Of a stretch of DNA of 64,000 bases, positions 15,071 to 23,649 are shown piece by piece (position 1 is the stretch's first letter; each line of letters starts with the position of its first letter). The stretch comes from Halobacteria archaeon AArc-dxtr1 (GTDB lineage: Archaea; Halobacteriota; Halobacteria; Halobacteriales; Natrialbaceae). The notes beneath the pieces are model-generated. The model was given only the letters and a program-made list of their open reading frames with translations, was not told the DNA's origin and made no database searches. Made by a program: the position numbers and the translations under genes. The stretch covers positions 1,164,217 through 1,228,216 of the forward strand of contig JAOPJY010000001.1 of assembly GCA_025517425.1 (NCBI GenBank), given 5' to 3'.

Positions 15071-16180
15071 ATGCGACGGTGGGTGCTCGTCGGACTCCTC
15101 GTGGTGCTCCTGGTAGCTGCCGGCTACGGTGGGGTCGCAGGTGGAGCCAGTGGTGAAATGGGGTCAACAAGCGACGCCAGCAACGAGGCAGGTAGCATCG
15201 CAGTTGTTCAAGACGAGAGCAACGAACAGGAGTTCGATCGGACGCAGTTCGACGTCACGGTACACGAGAACGACAGTGCGACCTGGACGTTCCGCTACGA
15301 ACAGTCACTCGACGACGGCGAGATCGACGCGTTCGAATCGTTCGCAGCCGAGTTCGAAGACGAGGAGATGGCCCGCTACGATCGGTTCGTCGAGCAAGCA
15401 GAGGGGTTGACCCAGACCGGAGCCGAACGAACCGACCGGGAGATGGAGGCGACCAGTTTTAGCCGAAGTGCGGGGGTCGAATACGGCACCGTGACCACCG
15501 GCGTCGTCGAAATGACGTTCGTGTGGGAGGGGTTCGCCGTCACCGAGGATGACACCGTCGTCGTCGGAGACGCGTTCGGTCGGTGGTTTCTCGACAGCGA
15601 TCAGCACCTCATCGTTCGTCCGGGCGACGGACTGGCGTTCGACACCGTCTCGCCGGATGGCGAGTACAGCACCGTCTCGATCGGAAACGCCAACTCGGTG
15701 ACGTGGACCGGAGAACAGGAGTTCATCGACGGCGAGCCACGGATCGTCTTCGAGCAAGAGGGTGGCGAACGCGCAAGTTGGCTCGCCAGCACCGACGTCG
15801 GGCTGTGGCAGCTAACTGCCATACTGGGCGTCGGTGCGGTACTGGCTACTGTGTTCATCTGGTGGCGCCACAGAGCGGAAGCCACAGAGCACGACGACAA
15901 AGCTGAAGACGCAGAGACATCGGCGACTCGGTCGCCGCTGCCGGAGGACGAACTCGTGACCGACGAGGACATCGTCGTCAACATTATCCGCGAGAACGGT
16001 GGGCGGATGAAACAGGTCGACATCGTCGCAGAGACCGACTGGTCGAAATCGAAGGTGAGCATGCTCCTCTCGGAGATGGAAGAGGAGGGAACGATCAGCA
16101 AGCTTCGGGTCGGCCGCGAGAACATCATCAGTCTCGACGGCTACGAACCCGAAGCGACGAAGTCGCCGTTCGAGGAGTAA
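15071..16180 (+). CDS. Membrane-anchored helix-turn-helix protein with extracellular domain
   Basis: 369 residues in an unusual topology. There is an N-terminal signal sequence (VLVGLLVVLLVAAGYGG), an exported acidic beta-rich domain (about residues 50-250), one transmembrane helix (LWQLTAILGVGAVLATVFIWW), a linker, and a cytoplasmic winged helix at the C-terminus (MKQVDIVAETDWSKSKVSMLLSEMEEEG). This matches haloarchaeal one-component membrane regulators (DUF7343/DUF7345 types). The outer domain probably senses an envelope signal and passes it to the inner DNA-binding domain. The promoter region has ATTTTTAGG about 20 nt before the ATG. Confidence 0.75.
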   Translation: MRRWVLVGLLVVLLVAAGYGGVAGGASGEMGSTSDASNEAGSIAVVQDESNEQEFDRTQFDVTVHENDSATWTFRYEQSLDDGEIDAFESFAAEFEDEEMARYDRFVEQAEGLTQTGAERTDREMEATSFSRSAGVEYGTVTTGVVEMTFVWEGFAVTEDDTVVVGDAFGRWFLDSDQHLIVRPGDGLAFDTVSPDGEYSTVSIGNANSVTWTGEQEFIDGEPRIVFEQEGGERASWLASTDVGLWQLTAILGVGAVLATVFIWWRHRAEATEHDDKAEDAETSATRSPLPEDELVTDEDIVVNIIRENGGRMKQVDIVAETDWSKSKVSMLLSEMEEEGTISKLRVGRENIISLDGYEPEATKSPFEE

Positions 16181-16258
16181 TCGAGGTGTGTCACGTCGAG
16201 GCAGTACCGCGTCGAAACGGAATCCTTAAACAACACTGCGCGCTACGATAAATCGTAC

Positions 16259-16333
16259 GCTCCGATAGTGTAGTCCGGCCAATCATATTGCCCTCTCACG
16301 GCAATGACCAGGGTTCGAATCCCTGTCGGAGCA
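16259..16333 (+). tRNA. tRNA-Glu (anticodon CTC)
   Basis: 75-nt cloverleaf: acceptor GCTCCGA pairs with TCGGAGC, anticodon stem TTGCC/GGCAA encloses loop CTCTCAC (anticodon CTC), T-arm GGTTCGAATCC, discriminator A; CCA is not encoded. A TATA-like CTTAAA at 16225-16230 fits initiation a few bases upstream. The 3' end is duplicated 110 bp downstream. Confidence 0.95.
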
Positions 16334-16348
16334 TTCTACTGCAAACAA
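16312..16348 (+). repeat. att-like direct repeat, copy 1 (inside and after tRNA-Glu)
   Basis: 37 bp covering the T-arm and 3' acceptor of tRNA-Glu plus 15 bp beyond. It matches copy 2 at 16422-16458 with two mismatches and starts with a 23-bp identical block. Confidence 0.85.
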
Positions 16349-16421
16349 TTCGCGAGCAGTAGCTGTGACTCGCAGGATTCGTATCAGGGAGTGACGCGAG
16401 CCAAGCGAGCAAAACGCCCGT

Positions 16422-16458
16422 GGTTCGAATCCCTGTCGGAGCATCCTACTGCGAACAA
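16422..16458 (+). repeat. att-like direct repeat, copy 2 (partial tRNA-Glu 3' end)
   Basis: Second copy of the tRNA-Glu 3' end, offset exactly 110 bp from the first, without a 5' half. This is the form left when an element integrates into a tRNA 3' end and most of it is later lost. Confidence 0.8.
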
Positions 16459-16630
16459 CGCAAAATCGCTAGCCACAGCGGTGATACGGCGAACTCATCG
16501 GAGAGCAAGTAGTTCTATCCAGCGGTAGCCGGATTCCGGTCGGCGCCGTCACTTCGGTCGCGAACGTGTGAAAAAAGAGATGTTTTCATCACTGATCCGA
16601 CGACAGACGTGCGTCAGACATGCCACAACG

Positions 16631-16636
16631 CTTATT
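16631..16636 (+). promoter_or_regulatory. TATA box of dacZ
   Basis: CTTATT centred 27 nt before the ATG at 16662 predicts a leaderless dacZ transcript. This is the main reason for choosing 16662 over the upstream in-frame ATG at 16620. Confidence 0.5.
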
Positions 16637-16661
16637 CGAGCGGAAACAGGTTGTAGAGACG

Positions 16662-17474
16662 ATGGCCGGATTAGACGACGTCTTCGAGGATCTCTTTGCC
16701 AGCGTGGACGCCGTGGTGCTGTTTTCCCCCAGCGGCTCCTACTACGAGCGTCTCGCCGCCGTCGACGACCTCGAGGTGATCGTCGTCGGAACCGAAAACA
16801 CGGTCGGTGCTGGCGCGTTCGTCGAGCTACCCCTGGAGTTCGAAGAGGTCGCCGAGCGCGTCAAGTTCGGACTCGAGGGCGCTCTCGAGCAGGATTTCGT
16901 CGAGGACGGCGACGAACTTGCCTGTGCGACGAGCGTCTTCGCCGACGGAATCGACACCGTCTCGCGTGTCCGGGCCAATGCGGACGACCACACCGGGATC
17001 TACGACCTGTTTGCGAAGTCCCGGGCCGATCCGGAGGTGGTCAAGGCAGTTCTGGAACTCGCAGTCGAACTCGGCAAGAAAGGACAGAAAGGGAAACCGG
17101 TCGGCGCGCTGTTCATCGTCGGCGACGCGGGGAAGGTGATGAACAAGTCCCGACCGCTGTCGTACAACCCCTTCGAGAAGTCCCACGTCCACGTCGGTGA
17201 CCAGATCGTCAACGTGATGTTAAAGGAGTTCTCCCGGCTCGACGGCGCGTTCGTCATCTCGGATTCGGGGAAGATCGTCTCCGCCTACCGCTACCTAGAG
17301 CCTTCAGCAGAGGGGGTCGACATCCCGAAGGGGCTCGGGGCCCGGCACATGGCCGGCGGAGCGATCACGCGGGATACGAACGCGATCGCGATCGTCCTCT
17401 CGGAGAGCGACGGGATGGTGCGTGCGTTCAAGGGCGGAGAGATCCTGTTGGAGGTCGACCCGGAGGCGTACTGA
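16662..17474 (+). CDS. dacZ: Diadenylate cyclase DacZ (c-di-AMP synthase)
   Basis: Archaeal diadenylate cyclase that condenses two ATP to cyclic di-AMP. The C-terminal DisA_N/DAC domain is complete: LDGAFVISDSGKIVSAYRYL carries the catalytic DGA motif and GLGARHMAGGAITRD the RHxxA-type motif. The N-terminal ~130 residues form the archaeal-specific regulatory domain. 270 residues from the chosen start. The next gene, 1 bp after the stop, is a MscS-type channel, which fits the known role of c-di-AMP in osmotic and ion balance. Confidence 0.92.
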   Translation: MAGLDDVFEDLFASVDAVVLFSPSGSYYERLAAVDDLEVIVVGTENTVGAGAFVELPLEFEEVAERVKFGLEGALEQDFVEDGDELACATSVFADGIDTVSRVRANADDHTGIYDLFAKSRADPEVVKAVLELAVELGKKGQKGKPVGALFIVGDAGKVMNKSRPLSYNPFEKSHVHVGDQIVNVMLKEFSRLDGAFVISDSGKIVSAYRYLEPSAEGVDIPKGLGARHMAGGAITRDTNAIAIVLSESDGMVRAFKGGEILLEVDPEAY

Positions 17475-17475
17475 T

Positions 17476-18240
17476 ATGGACTGGCAGACGCTCGTCGACG
17501 AACCCGCGGTGATCGCCGCAGCGGTGCTCGTCCTGGGGTTCGTCGTGGGCTATCTCGTCGGTCGATTGAACCGGGAGCTCCTCCGGGCCGCCGGCGTTCC
17601 GGAGGCCGTCGAAGGAACGCCCTTCGAGCGGACAGCCCAGAGCATCGGCACGTCGACGGTCGACATCGTTGCACGAATCAGCTCCTGGTTCATCTACGGC
17701 ATCGCGATCCTGACGGCGATCCACATCGCCCAGCTGCTCGATACGGACGCGTTCTGGCTCCGGGTAACGGAGTTCATCCCGCAGGTGTTCATCGCCGTCC
17801 TCGTGCTCATCGTCGGCTTCATCGTCGCCGACAAGGCCGAGTTGATCGTCAGCGAGTACCTTCGGGGCGTCAAGCTTCCGGAGGTAGCGATTCTCCCGAA
17901 GGTCGTCAAGTACTCCGTCCTCTACGTCGTCTTCCTCATCGCGCTCGGCCAGATCGGCGTCCAGGTGCTGGCCCTGCTCGTCCTGTTGACCGTCTACGCG
18001 GCGGGAATCGTCATCGTCGGCGCGTACGCATTTAAGGACTTTCTCGTCTCGAGTGCCGTCGGGCTGTATCTCCTGTTGAACCAGCCCTACAGCATCGGCG
18101 ACCGGATCAAAGTCGGCGATCAGGTCGGCATCGTCCAGGAGGTCGACCTCTTCGTCACCAAGATCGAAGACGACTCGGAGGAGTATATCGTCCCCAACCG
18201 GAAAATCTTCGAGGACGGCGTCGTCCGGATTCGCGACTGA
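17476..18240 (+). CDS. Mechanosensitive (MscS-type) ion channel
   Basis: 254-residue membrane protein with an N-terminal helix, four or so further transmembrane helices and the MscS pore/beta-domain region: DFLVSSAVGLYLLLNQPYSIGDRIKVGDQVGIVQEVDLFVTKIE, followed by YIVPNRKIFEDGVVR. It lacks the large cytosolic cage C-terminus of E. coli MscS and ends just after the beta domain, as many archaeal members do. It starts 1 bp after dacZ and is almost certainly co-transcribed. That links c-di-AMP synthesis to turgor release. Confidence 0.88.
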   Translation: MDWQTLVDEPAVIAAAVLVLGFVVGYLVGRLNRELLRAAGVPEAVEGTPFERTAQSIGTSTVDIVARISSWFIYGIAILTAIHIAQLLDTDAFWLRVTEFIPQVFIAVLVLIVGFIVADKAELIVSEYLRGVKLPEVAILPKVVKYSVLYVVFLIALGQIGVQVLALLVLLTVYAAGIVIVGAYAFKDFLVSSAVGLYLLLNQPYSIGDRIKVGDQVGIVQEVDLFVTKIEDDSEEYIVPNRKIFEDGVVRIRD

Positions 18241-18276
18241 GTGGAGAGTCCGTCGACGACGGCCGTTCCGTCGATC

Positions 18277-19098
18277 TCACTCGATCGAGAGGCCAGCGTG
18301 CCACCGATCGACGCCGGCCTCGCGCTTTGTCGCGTCCATCTTCGCGAGCAGGTGCGTCGCCAGTGCGGCGGTTTCGGCTGCACGGTACTCTCCTTCGGTG
18401 CGGAACTCGCCGGTCTCGCGATTGGCGTAAACCGAACACACCGCCCCTGCACGCAGTCCGTAGATCGAGGCGAGCGTCAGAATGGCGCTGGCCTCCATCT
18501 CTACGTTCGTCACGTTCGCATCTCGAAGCTGATCCAGGAGGGTGTCTGAATTTGCAGCCTCGAACCCCTCGAAACCGGGCCGGCCCTGGCCGGCATAGAA
18601 GGAATCGGTGCTCACCGTCAGCCCGGTGTGGTACTCGTAGCCGAGTCGCTCGGCGGCCGCGACGAGCGCCGAGACGACCTCGTAGTCGGCGGTTGCGGGG
18701 TAGTCCTCACGGACGTACTCGTCGCTGGTTCCCTCCTGGCGGACAGCGCCGGTGGTGATCACGAGGTCGCCGACGGAGGCCTCGGCCCGGAGCGCCCCAC
18801 ACGAGCCGACCCGGATGAAGGTGTCGGCGCCGACCCGGGCGAGTTCTTCGACAGCGATTGCGGCCGACGGCCCGCCGATCCCCGTCGAAGTGACGGAGAT
18901 CTGCGTCTCCTGGTAGGTTCCGGTCGCGGTCCGGTACTCGCGGTGGTGGGCACGCTCTTCGTGATGGTCCCAGCAGTCAACGATCTTCTCGACGCGCTCG
19001 GGGTTGCCGGGCAGCAGTACGGTGTCTGCAACGTCGCCGGCGCCGACTTCGAGATGGTACTGGACATCTGCGTTGGGATCCTCGCTGTCGCCAGTCAT
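18277..19098 (-). CDS. udp: Nucleoside phosphorylase (uridine phosphorylase type)
   Basis: Phosphorolysis of uridine or a related nucleoside in pyrimidine salvage. The 273-residue protein has LLPGNPERVEKI (phosphate loop), the TGIGGPSAAIAVEEL motif, RVGSCGALRAEASVGDLVI and VEMEASAILTLASIYGLRAG. These place it in the PNP_UDP_1 family near Udp. Start at 19098, as in-frame sequence upstream is not protein-like. A cytidine deaminase gene close by fits pyrimidine salvage. Specificity for uridine versus purine nucleosides is not certain. Confidence 0.88.
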   Translation of the reverse strand: MTGDSEDPNADVQYHLEVGAGDVADTVLLPGNPERVEKIVDCWDHHEERAHHREYRTATGTYQETQISVTSTGIGGPSAAIAVEELARVGADTFIRVGSCGALRAEASVGDLVITTGAVRQEGTSDEYVREDYPATADYEVVSALVAAAERLGYEYHTGLTVSTDSFYAGQGRPGFEGFEAANSDTLLDQLRDANVTNVEMEASAILTLASIYGLRAGAVCSVYANRETGEFRTEGEYRAAETAALATHLLAKMDATKREAGVDRWHAGLSIE

Positions 19099-19158
19099 GA
19101 GATCCGATAGGTTCGATCCGGGGCAGTATATAACTGCAGGCCGGCCGTATGACCGGCT

Positions 19159-19602
19159 ATGGCGCCAGGCCGTCTGACGGAGACGTACGTTGCGGCCCTC
19201 CAGCACGATCTGGCCGACCTCCCACCCGAAGCGTCACTGGTCGGCGTCGTCCGCGAGCCGACGACCTGGTTTCACGCCGCGGTCGACGAGAACGTCCCCG
19301 CACTGGGACCGCCCGCCGACCTGCTCGAGGAGGTTCAGGAGGCCGAGTCAGGCCTGAAGATGCGGGGTCTCTGCGCCGAGGAGGCGCACAACGCGGCCTG
19401 GGAGCAGGTCGGGTTCGAATCGCGGTATCGAACCCACCTCACGAAGTCTGGGGCGGCCAAAGAGGCGATCGAATCGCTACGAGATCGGCTCGCAGAGGGA
19501 GAGTCGATCGCGCTGGTCTGTTTCGAAAACACCGCAACGAAACGCTGTCACCGATCCGTGCTGCAAGAGCTCATCAGTCAGGGCCGCGACGCAGCCGACT
19601 GA
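19159..19602 (+). CDS. DUF488 family protein
   Basis: 147-residue protein. The C-terminal part VCFENTATKRCHRSVLQELI has the conserved C-x-E/C-H-R layout of DUF488 proteins, and WFHAAVDENVPALGPP lies near the N-terminus. Its function is not established. Divergent from udp (60 bp) and convergent with cdd (3' ends 2 bp apart). Confidence 0.75.
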   Translation: MAPGRLTETYVAALQHDLADLPPEASLVGVVREPTTWFHAAVDENVPALGPPADLLEEVQEAESGLKMRGLCAEEAHNAAWEQVGFESRYRTHLTKSGAAKEAIESLRDRLAEGESIALVCFENTATKRCHRSVLQELISQGRDAAD

Positions 19603-19604
19603 GT

Positions 19605-20006
19605 TCAGTCGTCGAGCATCTCCTCGGAGATCGTGTTCGGAAGCAACTCGCCGAGCGTGTACTCGGTGACCGAGTCGCCCTCGTCACAGATGACCGTGAG
19701 GTCGTCGTCGCAAAACTCCGCGAGCGTCTGACGGCACATTCCACAGGGAGTGACCCCGTCGCGCCGATCCGAGCTGACGGCGATCCGGGCGAACTCGCGG
19801 TGGCCCTCCTTGACCGCTTCCGCGACGGCGACCTCCTCGGCGTGGAGGCTGTTGCTGTAGTTTGCGTTCTCGAGATTACAGCCGACGTAGACCGCGCCGT
19901 CGGCGGTTTCGAGCGCCGCACCGACCCGGTACTCCGAGTAGGGAACGTGGGCGGCTGCCTGAATCTCGCGGGCGGCGTCTACAAGCGACTCCGTGTTCGT
20001 GCTCAT
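19605..20006 (-). CDS. cdd: Cytidine deaminase
   Basis: 133-residue zinc enzyme converting cytidine or deoxycytidine to uridine. Zinc site motifs are the HAEEVAV segment (Glu is the proton shuttle) and PCGMCRQTL. The start MSTNTESLVDAAREIQ gives the standard homotetrameric-type length. It follows the phosphohexomutase gene on the same strand, 59 bp downstream. Confidence 0.94.
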   Translation of the reverse strand: MSTNTESLVDAAREIQAAAHVPYSEYRVGAALETADGAVYVGCNLENANYSNSLHAEEVAVAEAVKEGHREFARIAVSSDRRDGVTPCGMCRQTLAEFCDDDLTVICDEGDSVTEYTLGELLPNTISEEMLDD

Positions 20007-20065
20007 GTCTCCTCTTTTTCGACCAGCTGCATGAACGCTGTGCCGAGCGGGAGTTCCGAGACGTG

Positions 20066-21487
20066 TTATGATCCGGTGTCGTCGATCGCCACCTCGACGA
20101 CCGCACGAGCGTCGGCGACCAACTCGTCGACGGCGTCGCTCTCGGCGTAGATCCGAACGTAGGGCTCGGTACCGCTTGGCCGAACGAGGACCCACGACGC
20201 GTCGGCGAACTCGAGGCGGACGCCGTACTCCGTCTCGACAGTCGTCGCTGGGATCGCGTCTGCGAGTGCCGTCTCGAGCGTCGCCATCACTTCCTGCTTT
20301 CGCGATTCGGGGCAGGGAACGCTCACCTTTCGGTAGGGACGTTCGGTGACCGGTGCACGCAGCGTCGCCACGTCGCCAGCGTCGGCGACCAGCGCGGCGA
20401 CGACGGCCGCGCTCGCGACGCCGTCGATCCAGCCGCCGAAAGCGGGGTGGATGTGCTTCCAGGGCTCGGCGGCGAAGACGACGTCCGTCTCGTCGTCGCC
20501 AGCGTTCAGTTCGCGGGCGATCCCCTCGTGGAGCGCCCCCAGTCGGACGCGCTCGATGCGACCGCCAGCCTCGCGAACGCGCTCGTCGATCCGGGCGGAG
20601 GCGTTCGGCGTGGTGACGACCACGGGATCCTCGCACGTGGCAGTTCGGGCGTAGTGGGCGGCGACAACCGCGAGAATCGTATCCTCGTGGACGACTTCCC
20701 CGTCGGGACCGAGGACGACCAGGCGGTCGGCGTCGCCGTCGTGGGCCAGCCCCAAATCGAAGCTGCCCGCGGCGAGAAAGGCAGAGAAGTCGGTGAGCGT
20801 CTCGGGAGTGGGTTTGCTCCCGCGGGCGGGGAAGTGGCCGTCGACGGTCGCGTTCAGTGCGACGACGTCGGCGCCGAGGCGATCCAACACCTGTGGCGTC
20901 GCGAGCGCGCCGACGCCGTTGCCGCAGTCGACGGCGACCGAGAGCCCGGAGAGGGGGCGGTCACCGGCACTCGGATTCCCGTCGCCGTCACCGAAATCTC
21001 CTCCGGCGTCGCCGTCGAACTCGTCGCGAACGTAGTCGGCGACGGCCTGGCGGTAGGTGTCGAGGACATCGATACGCTCGGTGTCGCCCCACTCGTCCCA
21101 GGCGGCGGTCGCCGAGGCGTCCGACTGGACGGCCCGGTCGACGGCGCGTTCGGCCGCCCGGTCGTACTCGATACCGTCGTCGAAGAGCTTGATGCCGTTG
21201 TCCGCGGGCGGATTGTGACTCGCGGTGAGCATGACGCCACGTCGACCCTGCGAGGCGAACGCGAGCGCCGGCGTCGGCACCTGCCCGATGCGACGGACGT
21301 CAGCGCCCGCGCTGGTGAGTCCGGCTTCGACCGCCGCGGCGAGCGCGGTTCCGGTCTCGCGGCCGTCGCAGCCGACGACGACCGTCTCACCCGAATCCCC
21401 GACGGCACGTCCTACCGCCAGCGCGAGGTCCGGCGTCACGGTCTCCGCGACGGGGCCCCGGATGCCGGCCGTCCCGAACAGTGTCAT
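20066..21487 (-). CDS. glmM: Phosphohexomutase (phosphoglucosamine/phosphomannomutase family)
   Basis: 473-residue alpha-D-phosphohexomutase. Active-site serine loop TASHNPPADNGIK, metal loop DGDADR, sugar-binding and phosphate-binding RPSGTEPYVRIYAES are all present. The N-terminus FGTAGIRGPV resembles archaeal GlmM-type enzymes. Start at 21487 (MTLFGTAGIRG). The substrate (glucosamine-6-P versus mannose/glucose-6-P) cannot be settled; a GlmU-like partner is encoded at 34183 in this window. Confidence 0.88.
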   Translation of the reverse strand: MTLFGTAGIRGPVAETVTPDLALAVGRAVGDSGETVVVGCDGRETGTALAAAVEAGLTSAGADVRRIGQVPTPALAFASQGRRGVMLTASHNPPADNGIKLFDDGIEYDRAAERAVDRAVQSDASATAAWDEWGDTERIDVLDTYRQAVADYVRDEFDGDAGGDFGDGDGNPSAGDRPLSGLSVAVDCGNGVGALATPQVLDRLGADVVALNATVDGHFPARGSKPTPETLTDFSAFLAAGSFDLGLAHDGDADRLVVLGPDGEVVHEDTILAVVAAHYARTATCEDPVVVTTPNASARIDERVREAGGRIERVRLGALHEGIARELNAGDDETDVVFAAEPWKHIHPAFGGWIDGVASAAVVAALVADAGDVATLRAPVTERPYRKVSVPCPESRKQEVMATLETALADAIPATTVETEYGVRLEFADASWVLVRPSGTEPYVRIYAESDAVDELVADARAVVEVAIDDTGS

Positions 21488-21549
21488 GGTGGGCCGTTTT
21501 GCGAGCAACTACTTATACTTCGGAGAAGGTGAAACGGGGTTCGGGACGG

Positions 21550-22089
21550 TTACTCCTCGTCCTTTTCCTTCTCTGTGACGCGCACGTTCTCGATCGCGGT
21601 CGCCGGGTACTGGCCGTTCTCATCCTTCTCGACGGCTTTCACCATGTCCCAGACGACGCTTAGACCGGTTGTAACGCCCTCTAAGGCCTCCATCTCACAG
21701 CCCGTCTTCCCGGTGGTCTCGACCGCGACCTCGAGTTCGACGCGCTCCTCTCGAAGCTCGAAGGCGGTGTCGACGTTCGTGATCGGGATCTGGTGGCACA
21801 TCGGGATCGTCTCCCAGGTGTGTTTGACGGCCTGGATCGCGCCGATCCTGGCCGTGGCGAGCACGTCTCCCTTGCCGACCTCGTCGTCCCGAATCGCGGC
21901 CACCGTCGACGGCCGGAGACGGATCTCGCCGGCCGCGACGGCCCGGCGCTCGCTGTCGGGTTTCGCGCCGACGTCGACCATCTGCACCTCGCCCTCGTCA
22001 GTGGTGTGGGTGAGCTCGTCGGCGTCGGACTCGGTTCCGTCTCTCGGATCCGGGTTTGACCCGTCAGCGGGGACGGGATCCTCAGACAT
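21550..22089 (-). CDS. moaC: Cyclic pyranopterin monophosphate synthase MoaC
   Basis: Second step of molybdenum cofactor synthesis. Family signatures: MVDVGAKPDSERRAVA, the IPMCHQIPIT motif, and KTGCEMEALEGVTTGLSVVWDMVKAVEKD. 179 residues, including an acidic ~35-residue N-terminal tail. It overlaps the end of nnr by 8 bp, so the two are translationally coupled. Confidence 0.95.
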   Translation of the reverse strand: MSEDPVPADGSNPDPRDGTESDADELTHTTDEGEVQMVDVGAKPDSERRAVAAGEIRLRPSTVAAIRDDEVGKGDVLATARIGAIQAVKHTWETIPMCHQIPITNVDTAFELREERVELEVAVETTGKTGCEMEALEGVTTGLSVVWDMVKAVEKDENGQYPATAIENVRVTEKEKDEE

Positions 22090-23533
22090 CGTCGTCACCT
22101 CTGCCCCACAGAACGGCGGGCAGTTGTGCGAGCAGTTCGGAGGCGAGAAAGCCGTACGCGTCGCGCTCGGCGAGTGCCTCGCCCGCGAGCCCGTTGACGT
22201 GAGCGCCAGCAGCGGCGGCGTCGAGGGGCTCGGCGTGTTCCAGGAGCGCCGCGACGATCCCCGCGAGCGTGTCACCGGTGCCGCCGACTCTCATGCCGGC
22301 GGTCCCGGACCGGCTGATCCGGGTGCGTTCGCCGTCGGTGATCACGTCGTTCGCCCCCTTCGCGAGGACCACGTGACCCAGCTCGGCCGCGAACGACTCG
22401 ACCTCGTCGGCGGCTGCGGCGAGATCGTCGACGTCGGGGCCGCCCATCCGTGCGAGTTCGCCCCGATTTGGCGTACAGACCAGCGTCGCGTCGGTCTCGA
22501 CTTCCGGGACGACCGCGAGCGCGTCGGCGTCGACGACCGCGAGACCGTCGTAGCCGGCGAGGAATTGTCGAGCCGCCGCGAGCGTCTCGTCGTCGGTTCC
22601 CAGTCCCGGCCCCAGAACGACGACGTTGTCGTACTGCTGGGCGGTTTCGAGCAGGTCGCCGGCTCGATCCGGCGTGAGCACGTCCTCCTCGTAGGGCTGC
22701 ACGATGAGGTCCTCGGCGTAGCTCTGAATCTCGCCGGCAACGGTTTCAGGGGCAGCAACGAAGGCGAGCTCCGCGCCGGCCCGAAGAGCCGCCTGGGCGG
22801 CGAGCGCCGGCGCGCCGGTGTAGGGGCCGCCGCCGATGACGTAGGGTCGGCCCGTCCGGCCATCGGGACGGGCCAGGCGGATGTCTCCAGGGCCGACATC
22901 GCGCTCGGCGGCGGCTGGGATGCCGATATCCGCGACCGTCACGTCTGTCGCGAGCGCGGAGAGGCCGGGTTTCGCGTCGTGAAAGGTGACGACGTGGTCG
23001 GCTTCGACGCCGTTGTCGGCGTGGTCGCCCGCGTTGGCGTCGAACCCGGAGGGGACGTCGACGGCGACGACAGTCGCGTCGGCGGCGTTGATCGCCGCGG
23101 CAGCGGTCGCCGCCGGCTCGCGGAGGTCGCCACTGATGCCGGTTCCGAGCATCGCGTCGACGACGACGTCGCAGTCCGGAAGCTCGAAGTTGCTGGAATC
23201 GGTGACCGTTTGCAGCTCGTAGCCGCCCTTTCGGAGTGCGTCCCAGTTCTCCCGGGCGATCTCGGTACCGATTCGGTCGGAGTGGCCGAGCAAGATCGTC
23301 GAAACGTCGTAGCCCGAACTCGCGCCAGCGCCGTCGAGAAATCGGGCCGCGACGAACGCGTCGCCACCGTTGTTGCCCCGGCCGGCGACGATCGCGACGG
23401 TGGCGCCCTCGGGAGCGACCTCACGGACGACGTCGGCGACGGCGCGTCCGCTCGACTCCATCAGTTGCTTGCGGGGAACTCCCAGGGCCGCAGCGTTCTC
23501 GTCGACGGCGGCCATCCGCTCACCGGTGATCAT
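22082..23533 (-). CDS. nnr: Bifunctional NAD(P)H-hydrate epimerase / ADP-dependent dehydratase
   Basis: Repairs hydrated NADH and NADPH. The N-terminal YjeF_N epimerase domain has GRGNNGGDAFVAAR and the catalytic Asp in DAMLGTGISG. The C-terminal ribokinase-like dehydratase has LGPGLG, AVVDADAL and the GTGDTLAGIVAALL anion hole. 483 residues, normal for the fusion. Start at 23533 (MITGERMAAVDENAAAL). First gene of a minus-strand run nnr-moaC-(glmM-cdd). Confidence 0.93.
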   Translation of the reverse strand: MITGERMAAVDENAAALGVPRKQLMESSGRAVADVVREVAPEGATVAIVAGRGNNGGDAFVAARFLDGAGASSGYDVSTILLGHSDRIGTEIARENWDALRKGGYELQTVTDSSNFELPDCDVVVDAMLGTGISGDLREPAATAAAAINAADATVVAVDVPSGFDANAGDHADNGVEADHVVTFHDAKPGLSALATDVTVADIGIPAAAERDVGPGDIRLARPDGRTGRPYVIGGGPYTGAPALAAQAALRAGAELAFVAAPETVAGEIQSYAEDLIVQPYEEDVLTPDRAGDLLETAQQYDNVVVLGPGLGTDDETLAAARQFLAGYDGLAVVDADALAVVPEVETDATLVCTPNRGELARMGGPDVDDLAAAADEVESFAAELGHVVLAKGANDVITDGERTRISRSGTAGMRVGGTGDTLAGIVAALLEHAEPLDAAAAGAHVNGLAGEALAERDAYGFLASELLAQLPAVLWGRGDDDV

Positions 23534-23649
23534 AGCCGGAGTTCGACCGCCCGACCGTTGAAGATTGCGGACCGATCGGGGCGGACAGGCGGTCACGTCG
23601 ACCGTGACTAGCGACACGAACTATTTGGGAGGGGTGAGTATCGAGAGCT

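Larger units (their letters stand above)
16334..16661. other. Intergenic integration-scar region between tRNA-Glu and dacZ
   Basis: This 328-bp stretch holds the second tRNA-Glu 3' repeat, an inverted repeat CTACTGC/GCAGTAG (16336-16342 and 16356-16362) that may act as a terminator, and the dacZ promoter. I see no convincing protein-coding gene; frames are short and lack acidic haloarchaeal composition. Confidence 0.6.

Noticed and set aside
16336-16362. CRISPR-like repeat near tRNA-Glu
   Set aside because: Only two copies of a tRNA-derived direct repeat and one inverted repeat; there is no regular spacer array, and none was seen anywhere in the window.
21575-23611. 678-codon plus-strand frame opposite moaC and nnr
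   Set aside because: Runs across two genuine minus-strand genes with clear motifs; high Arg/Ser/Val content is a by-product of GC bias.
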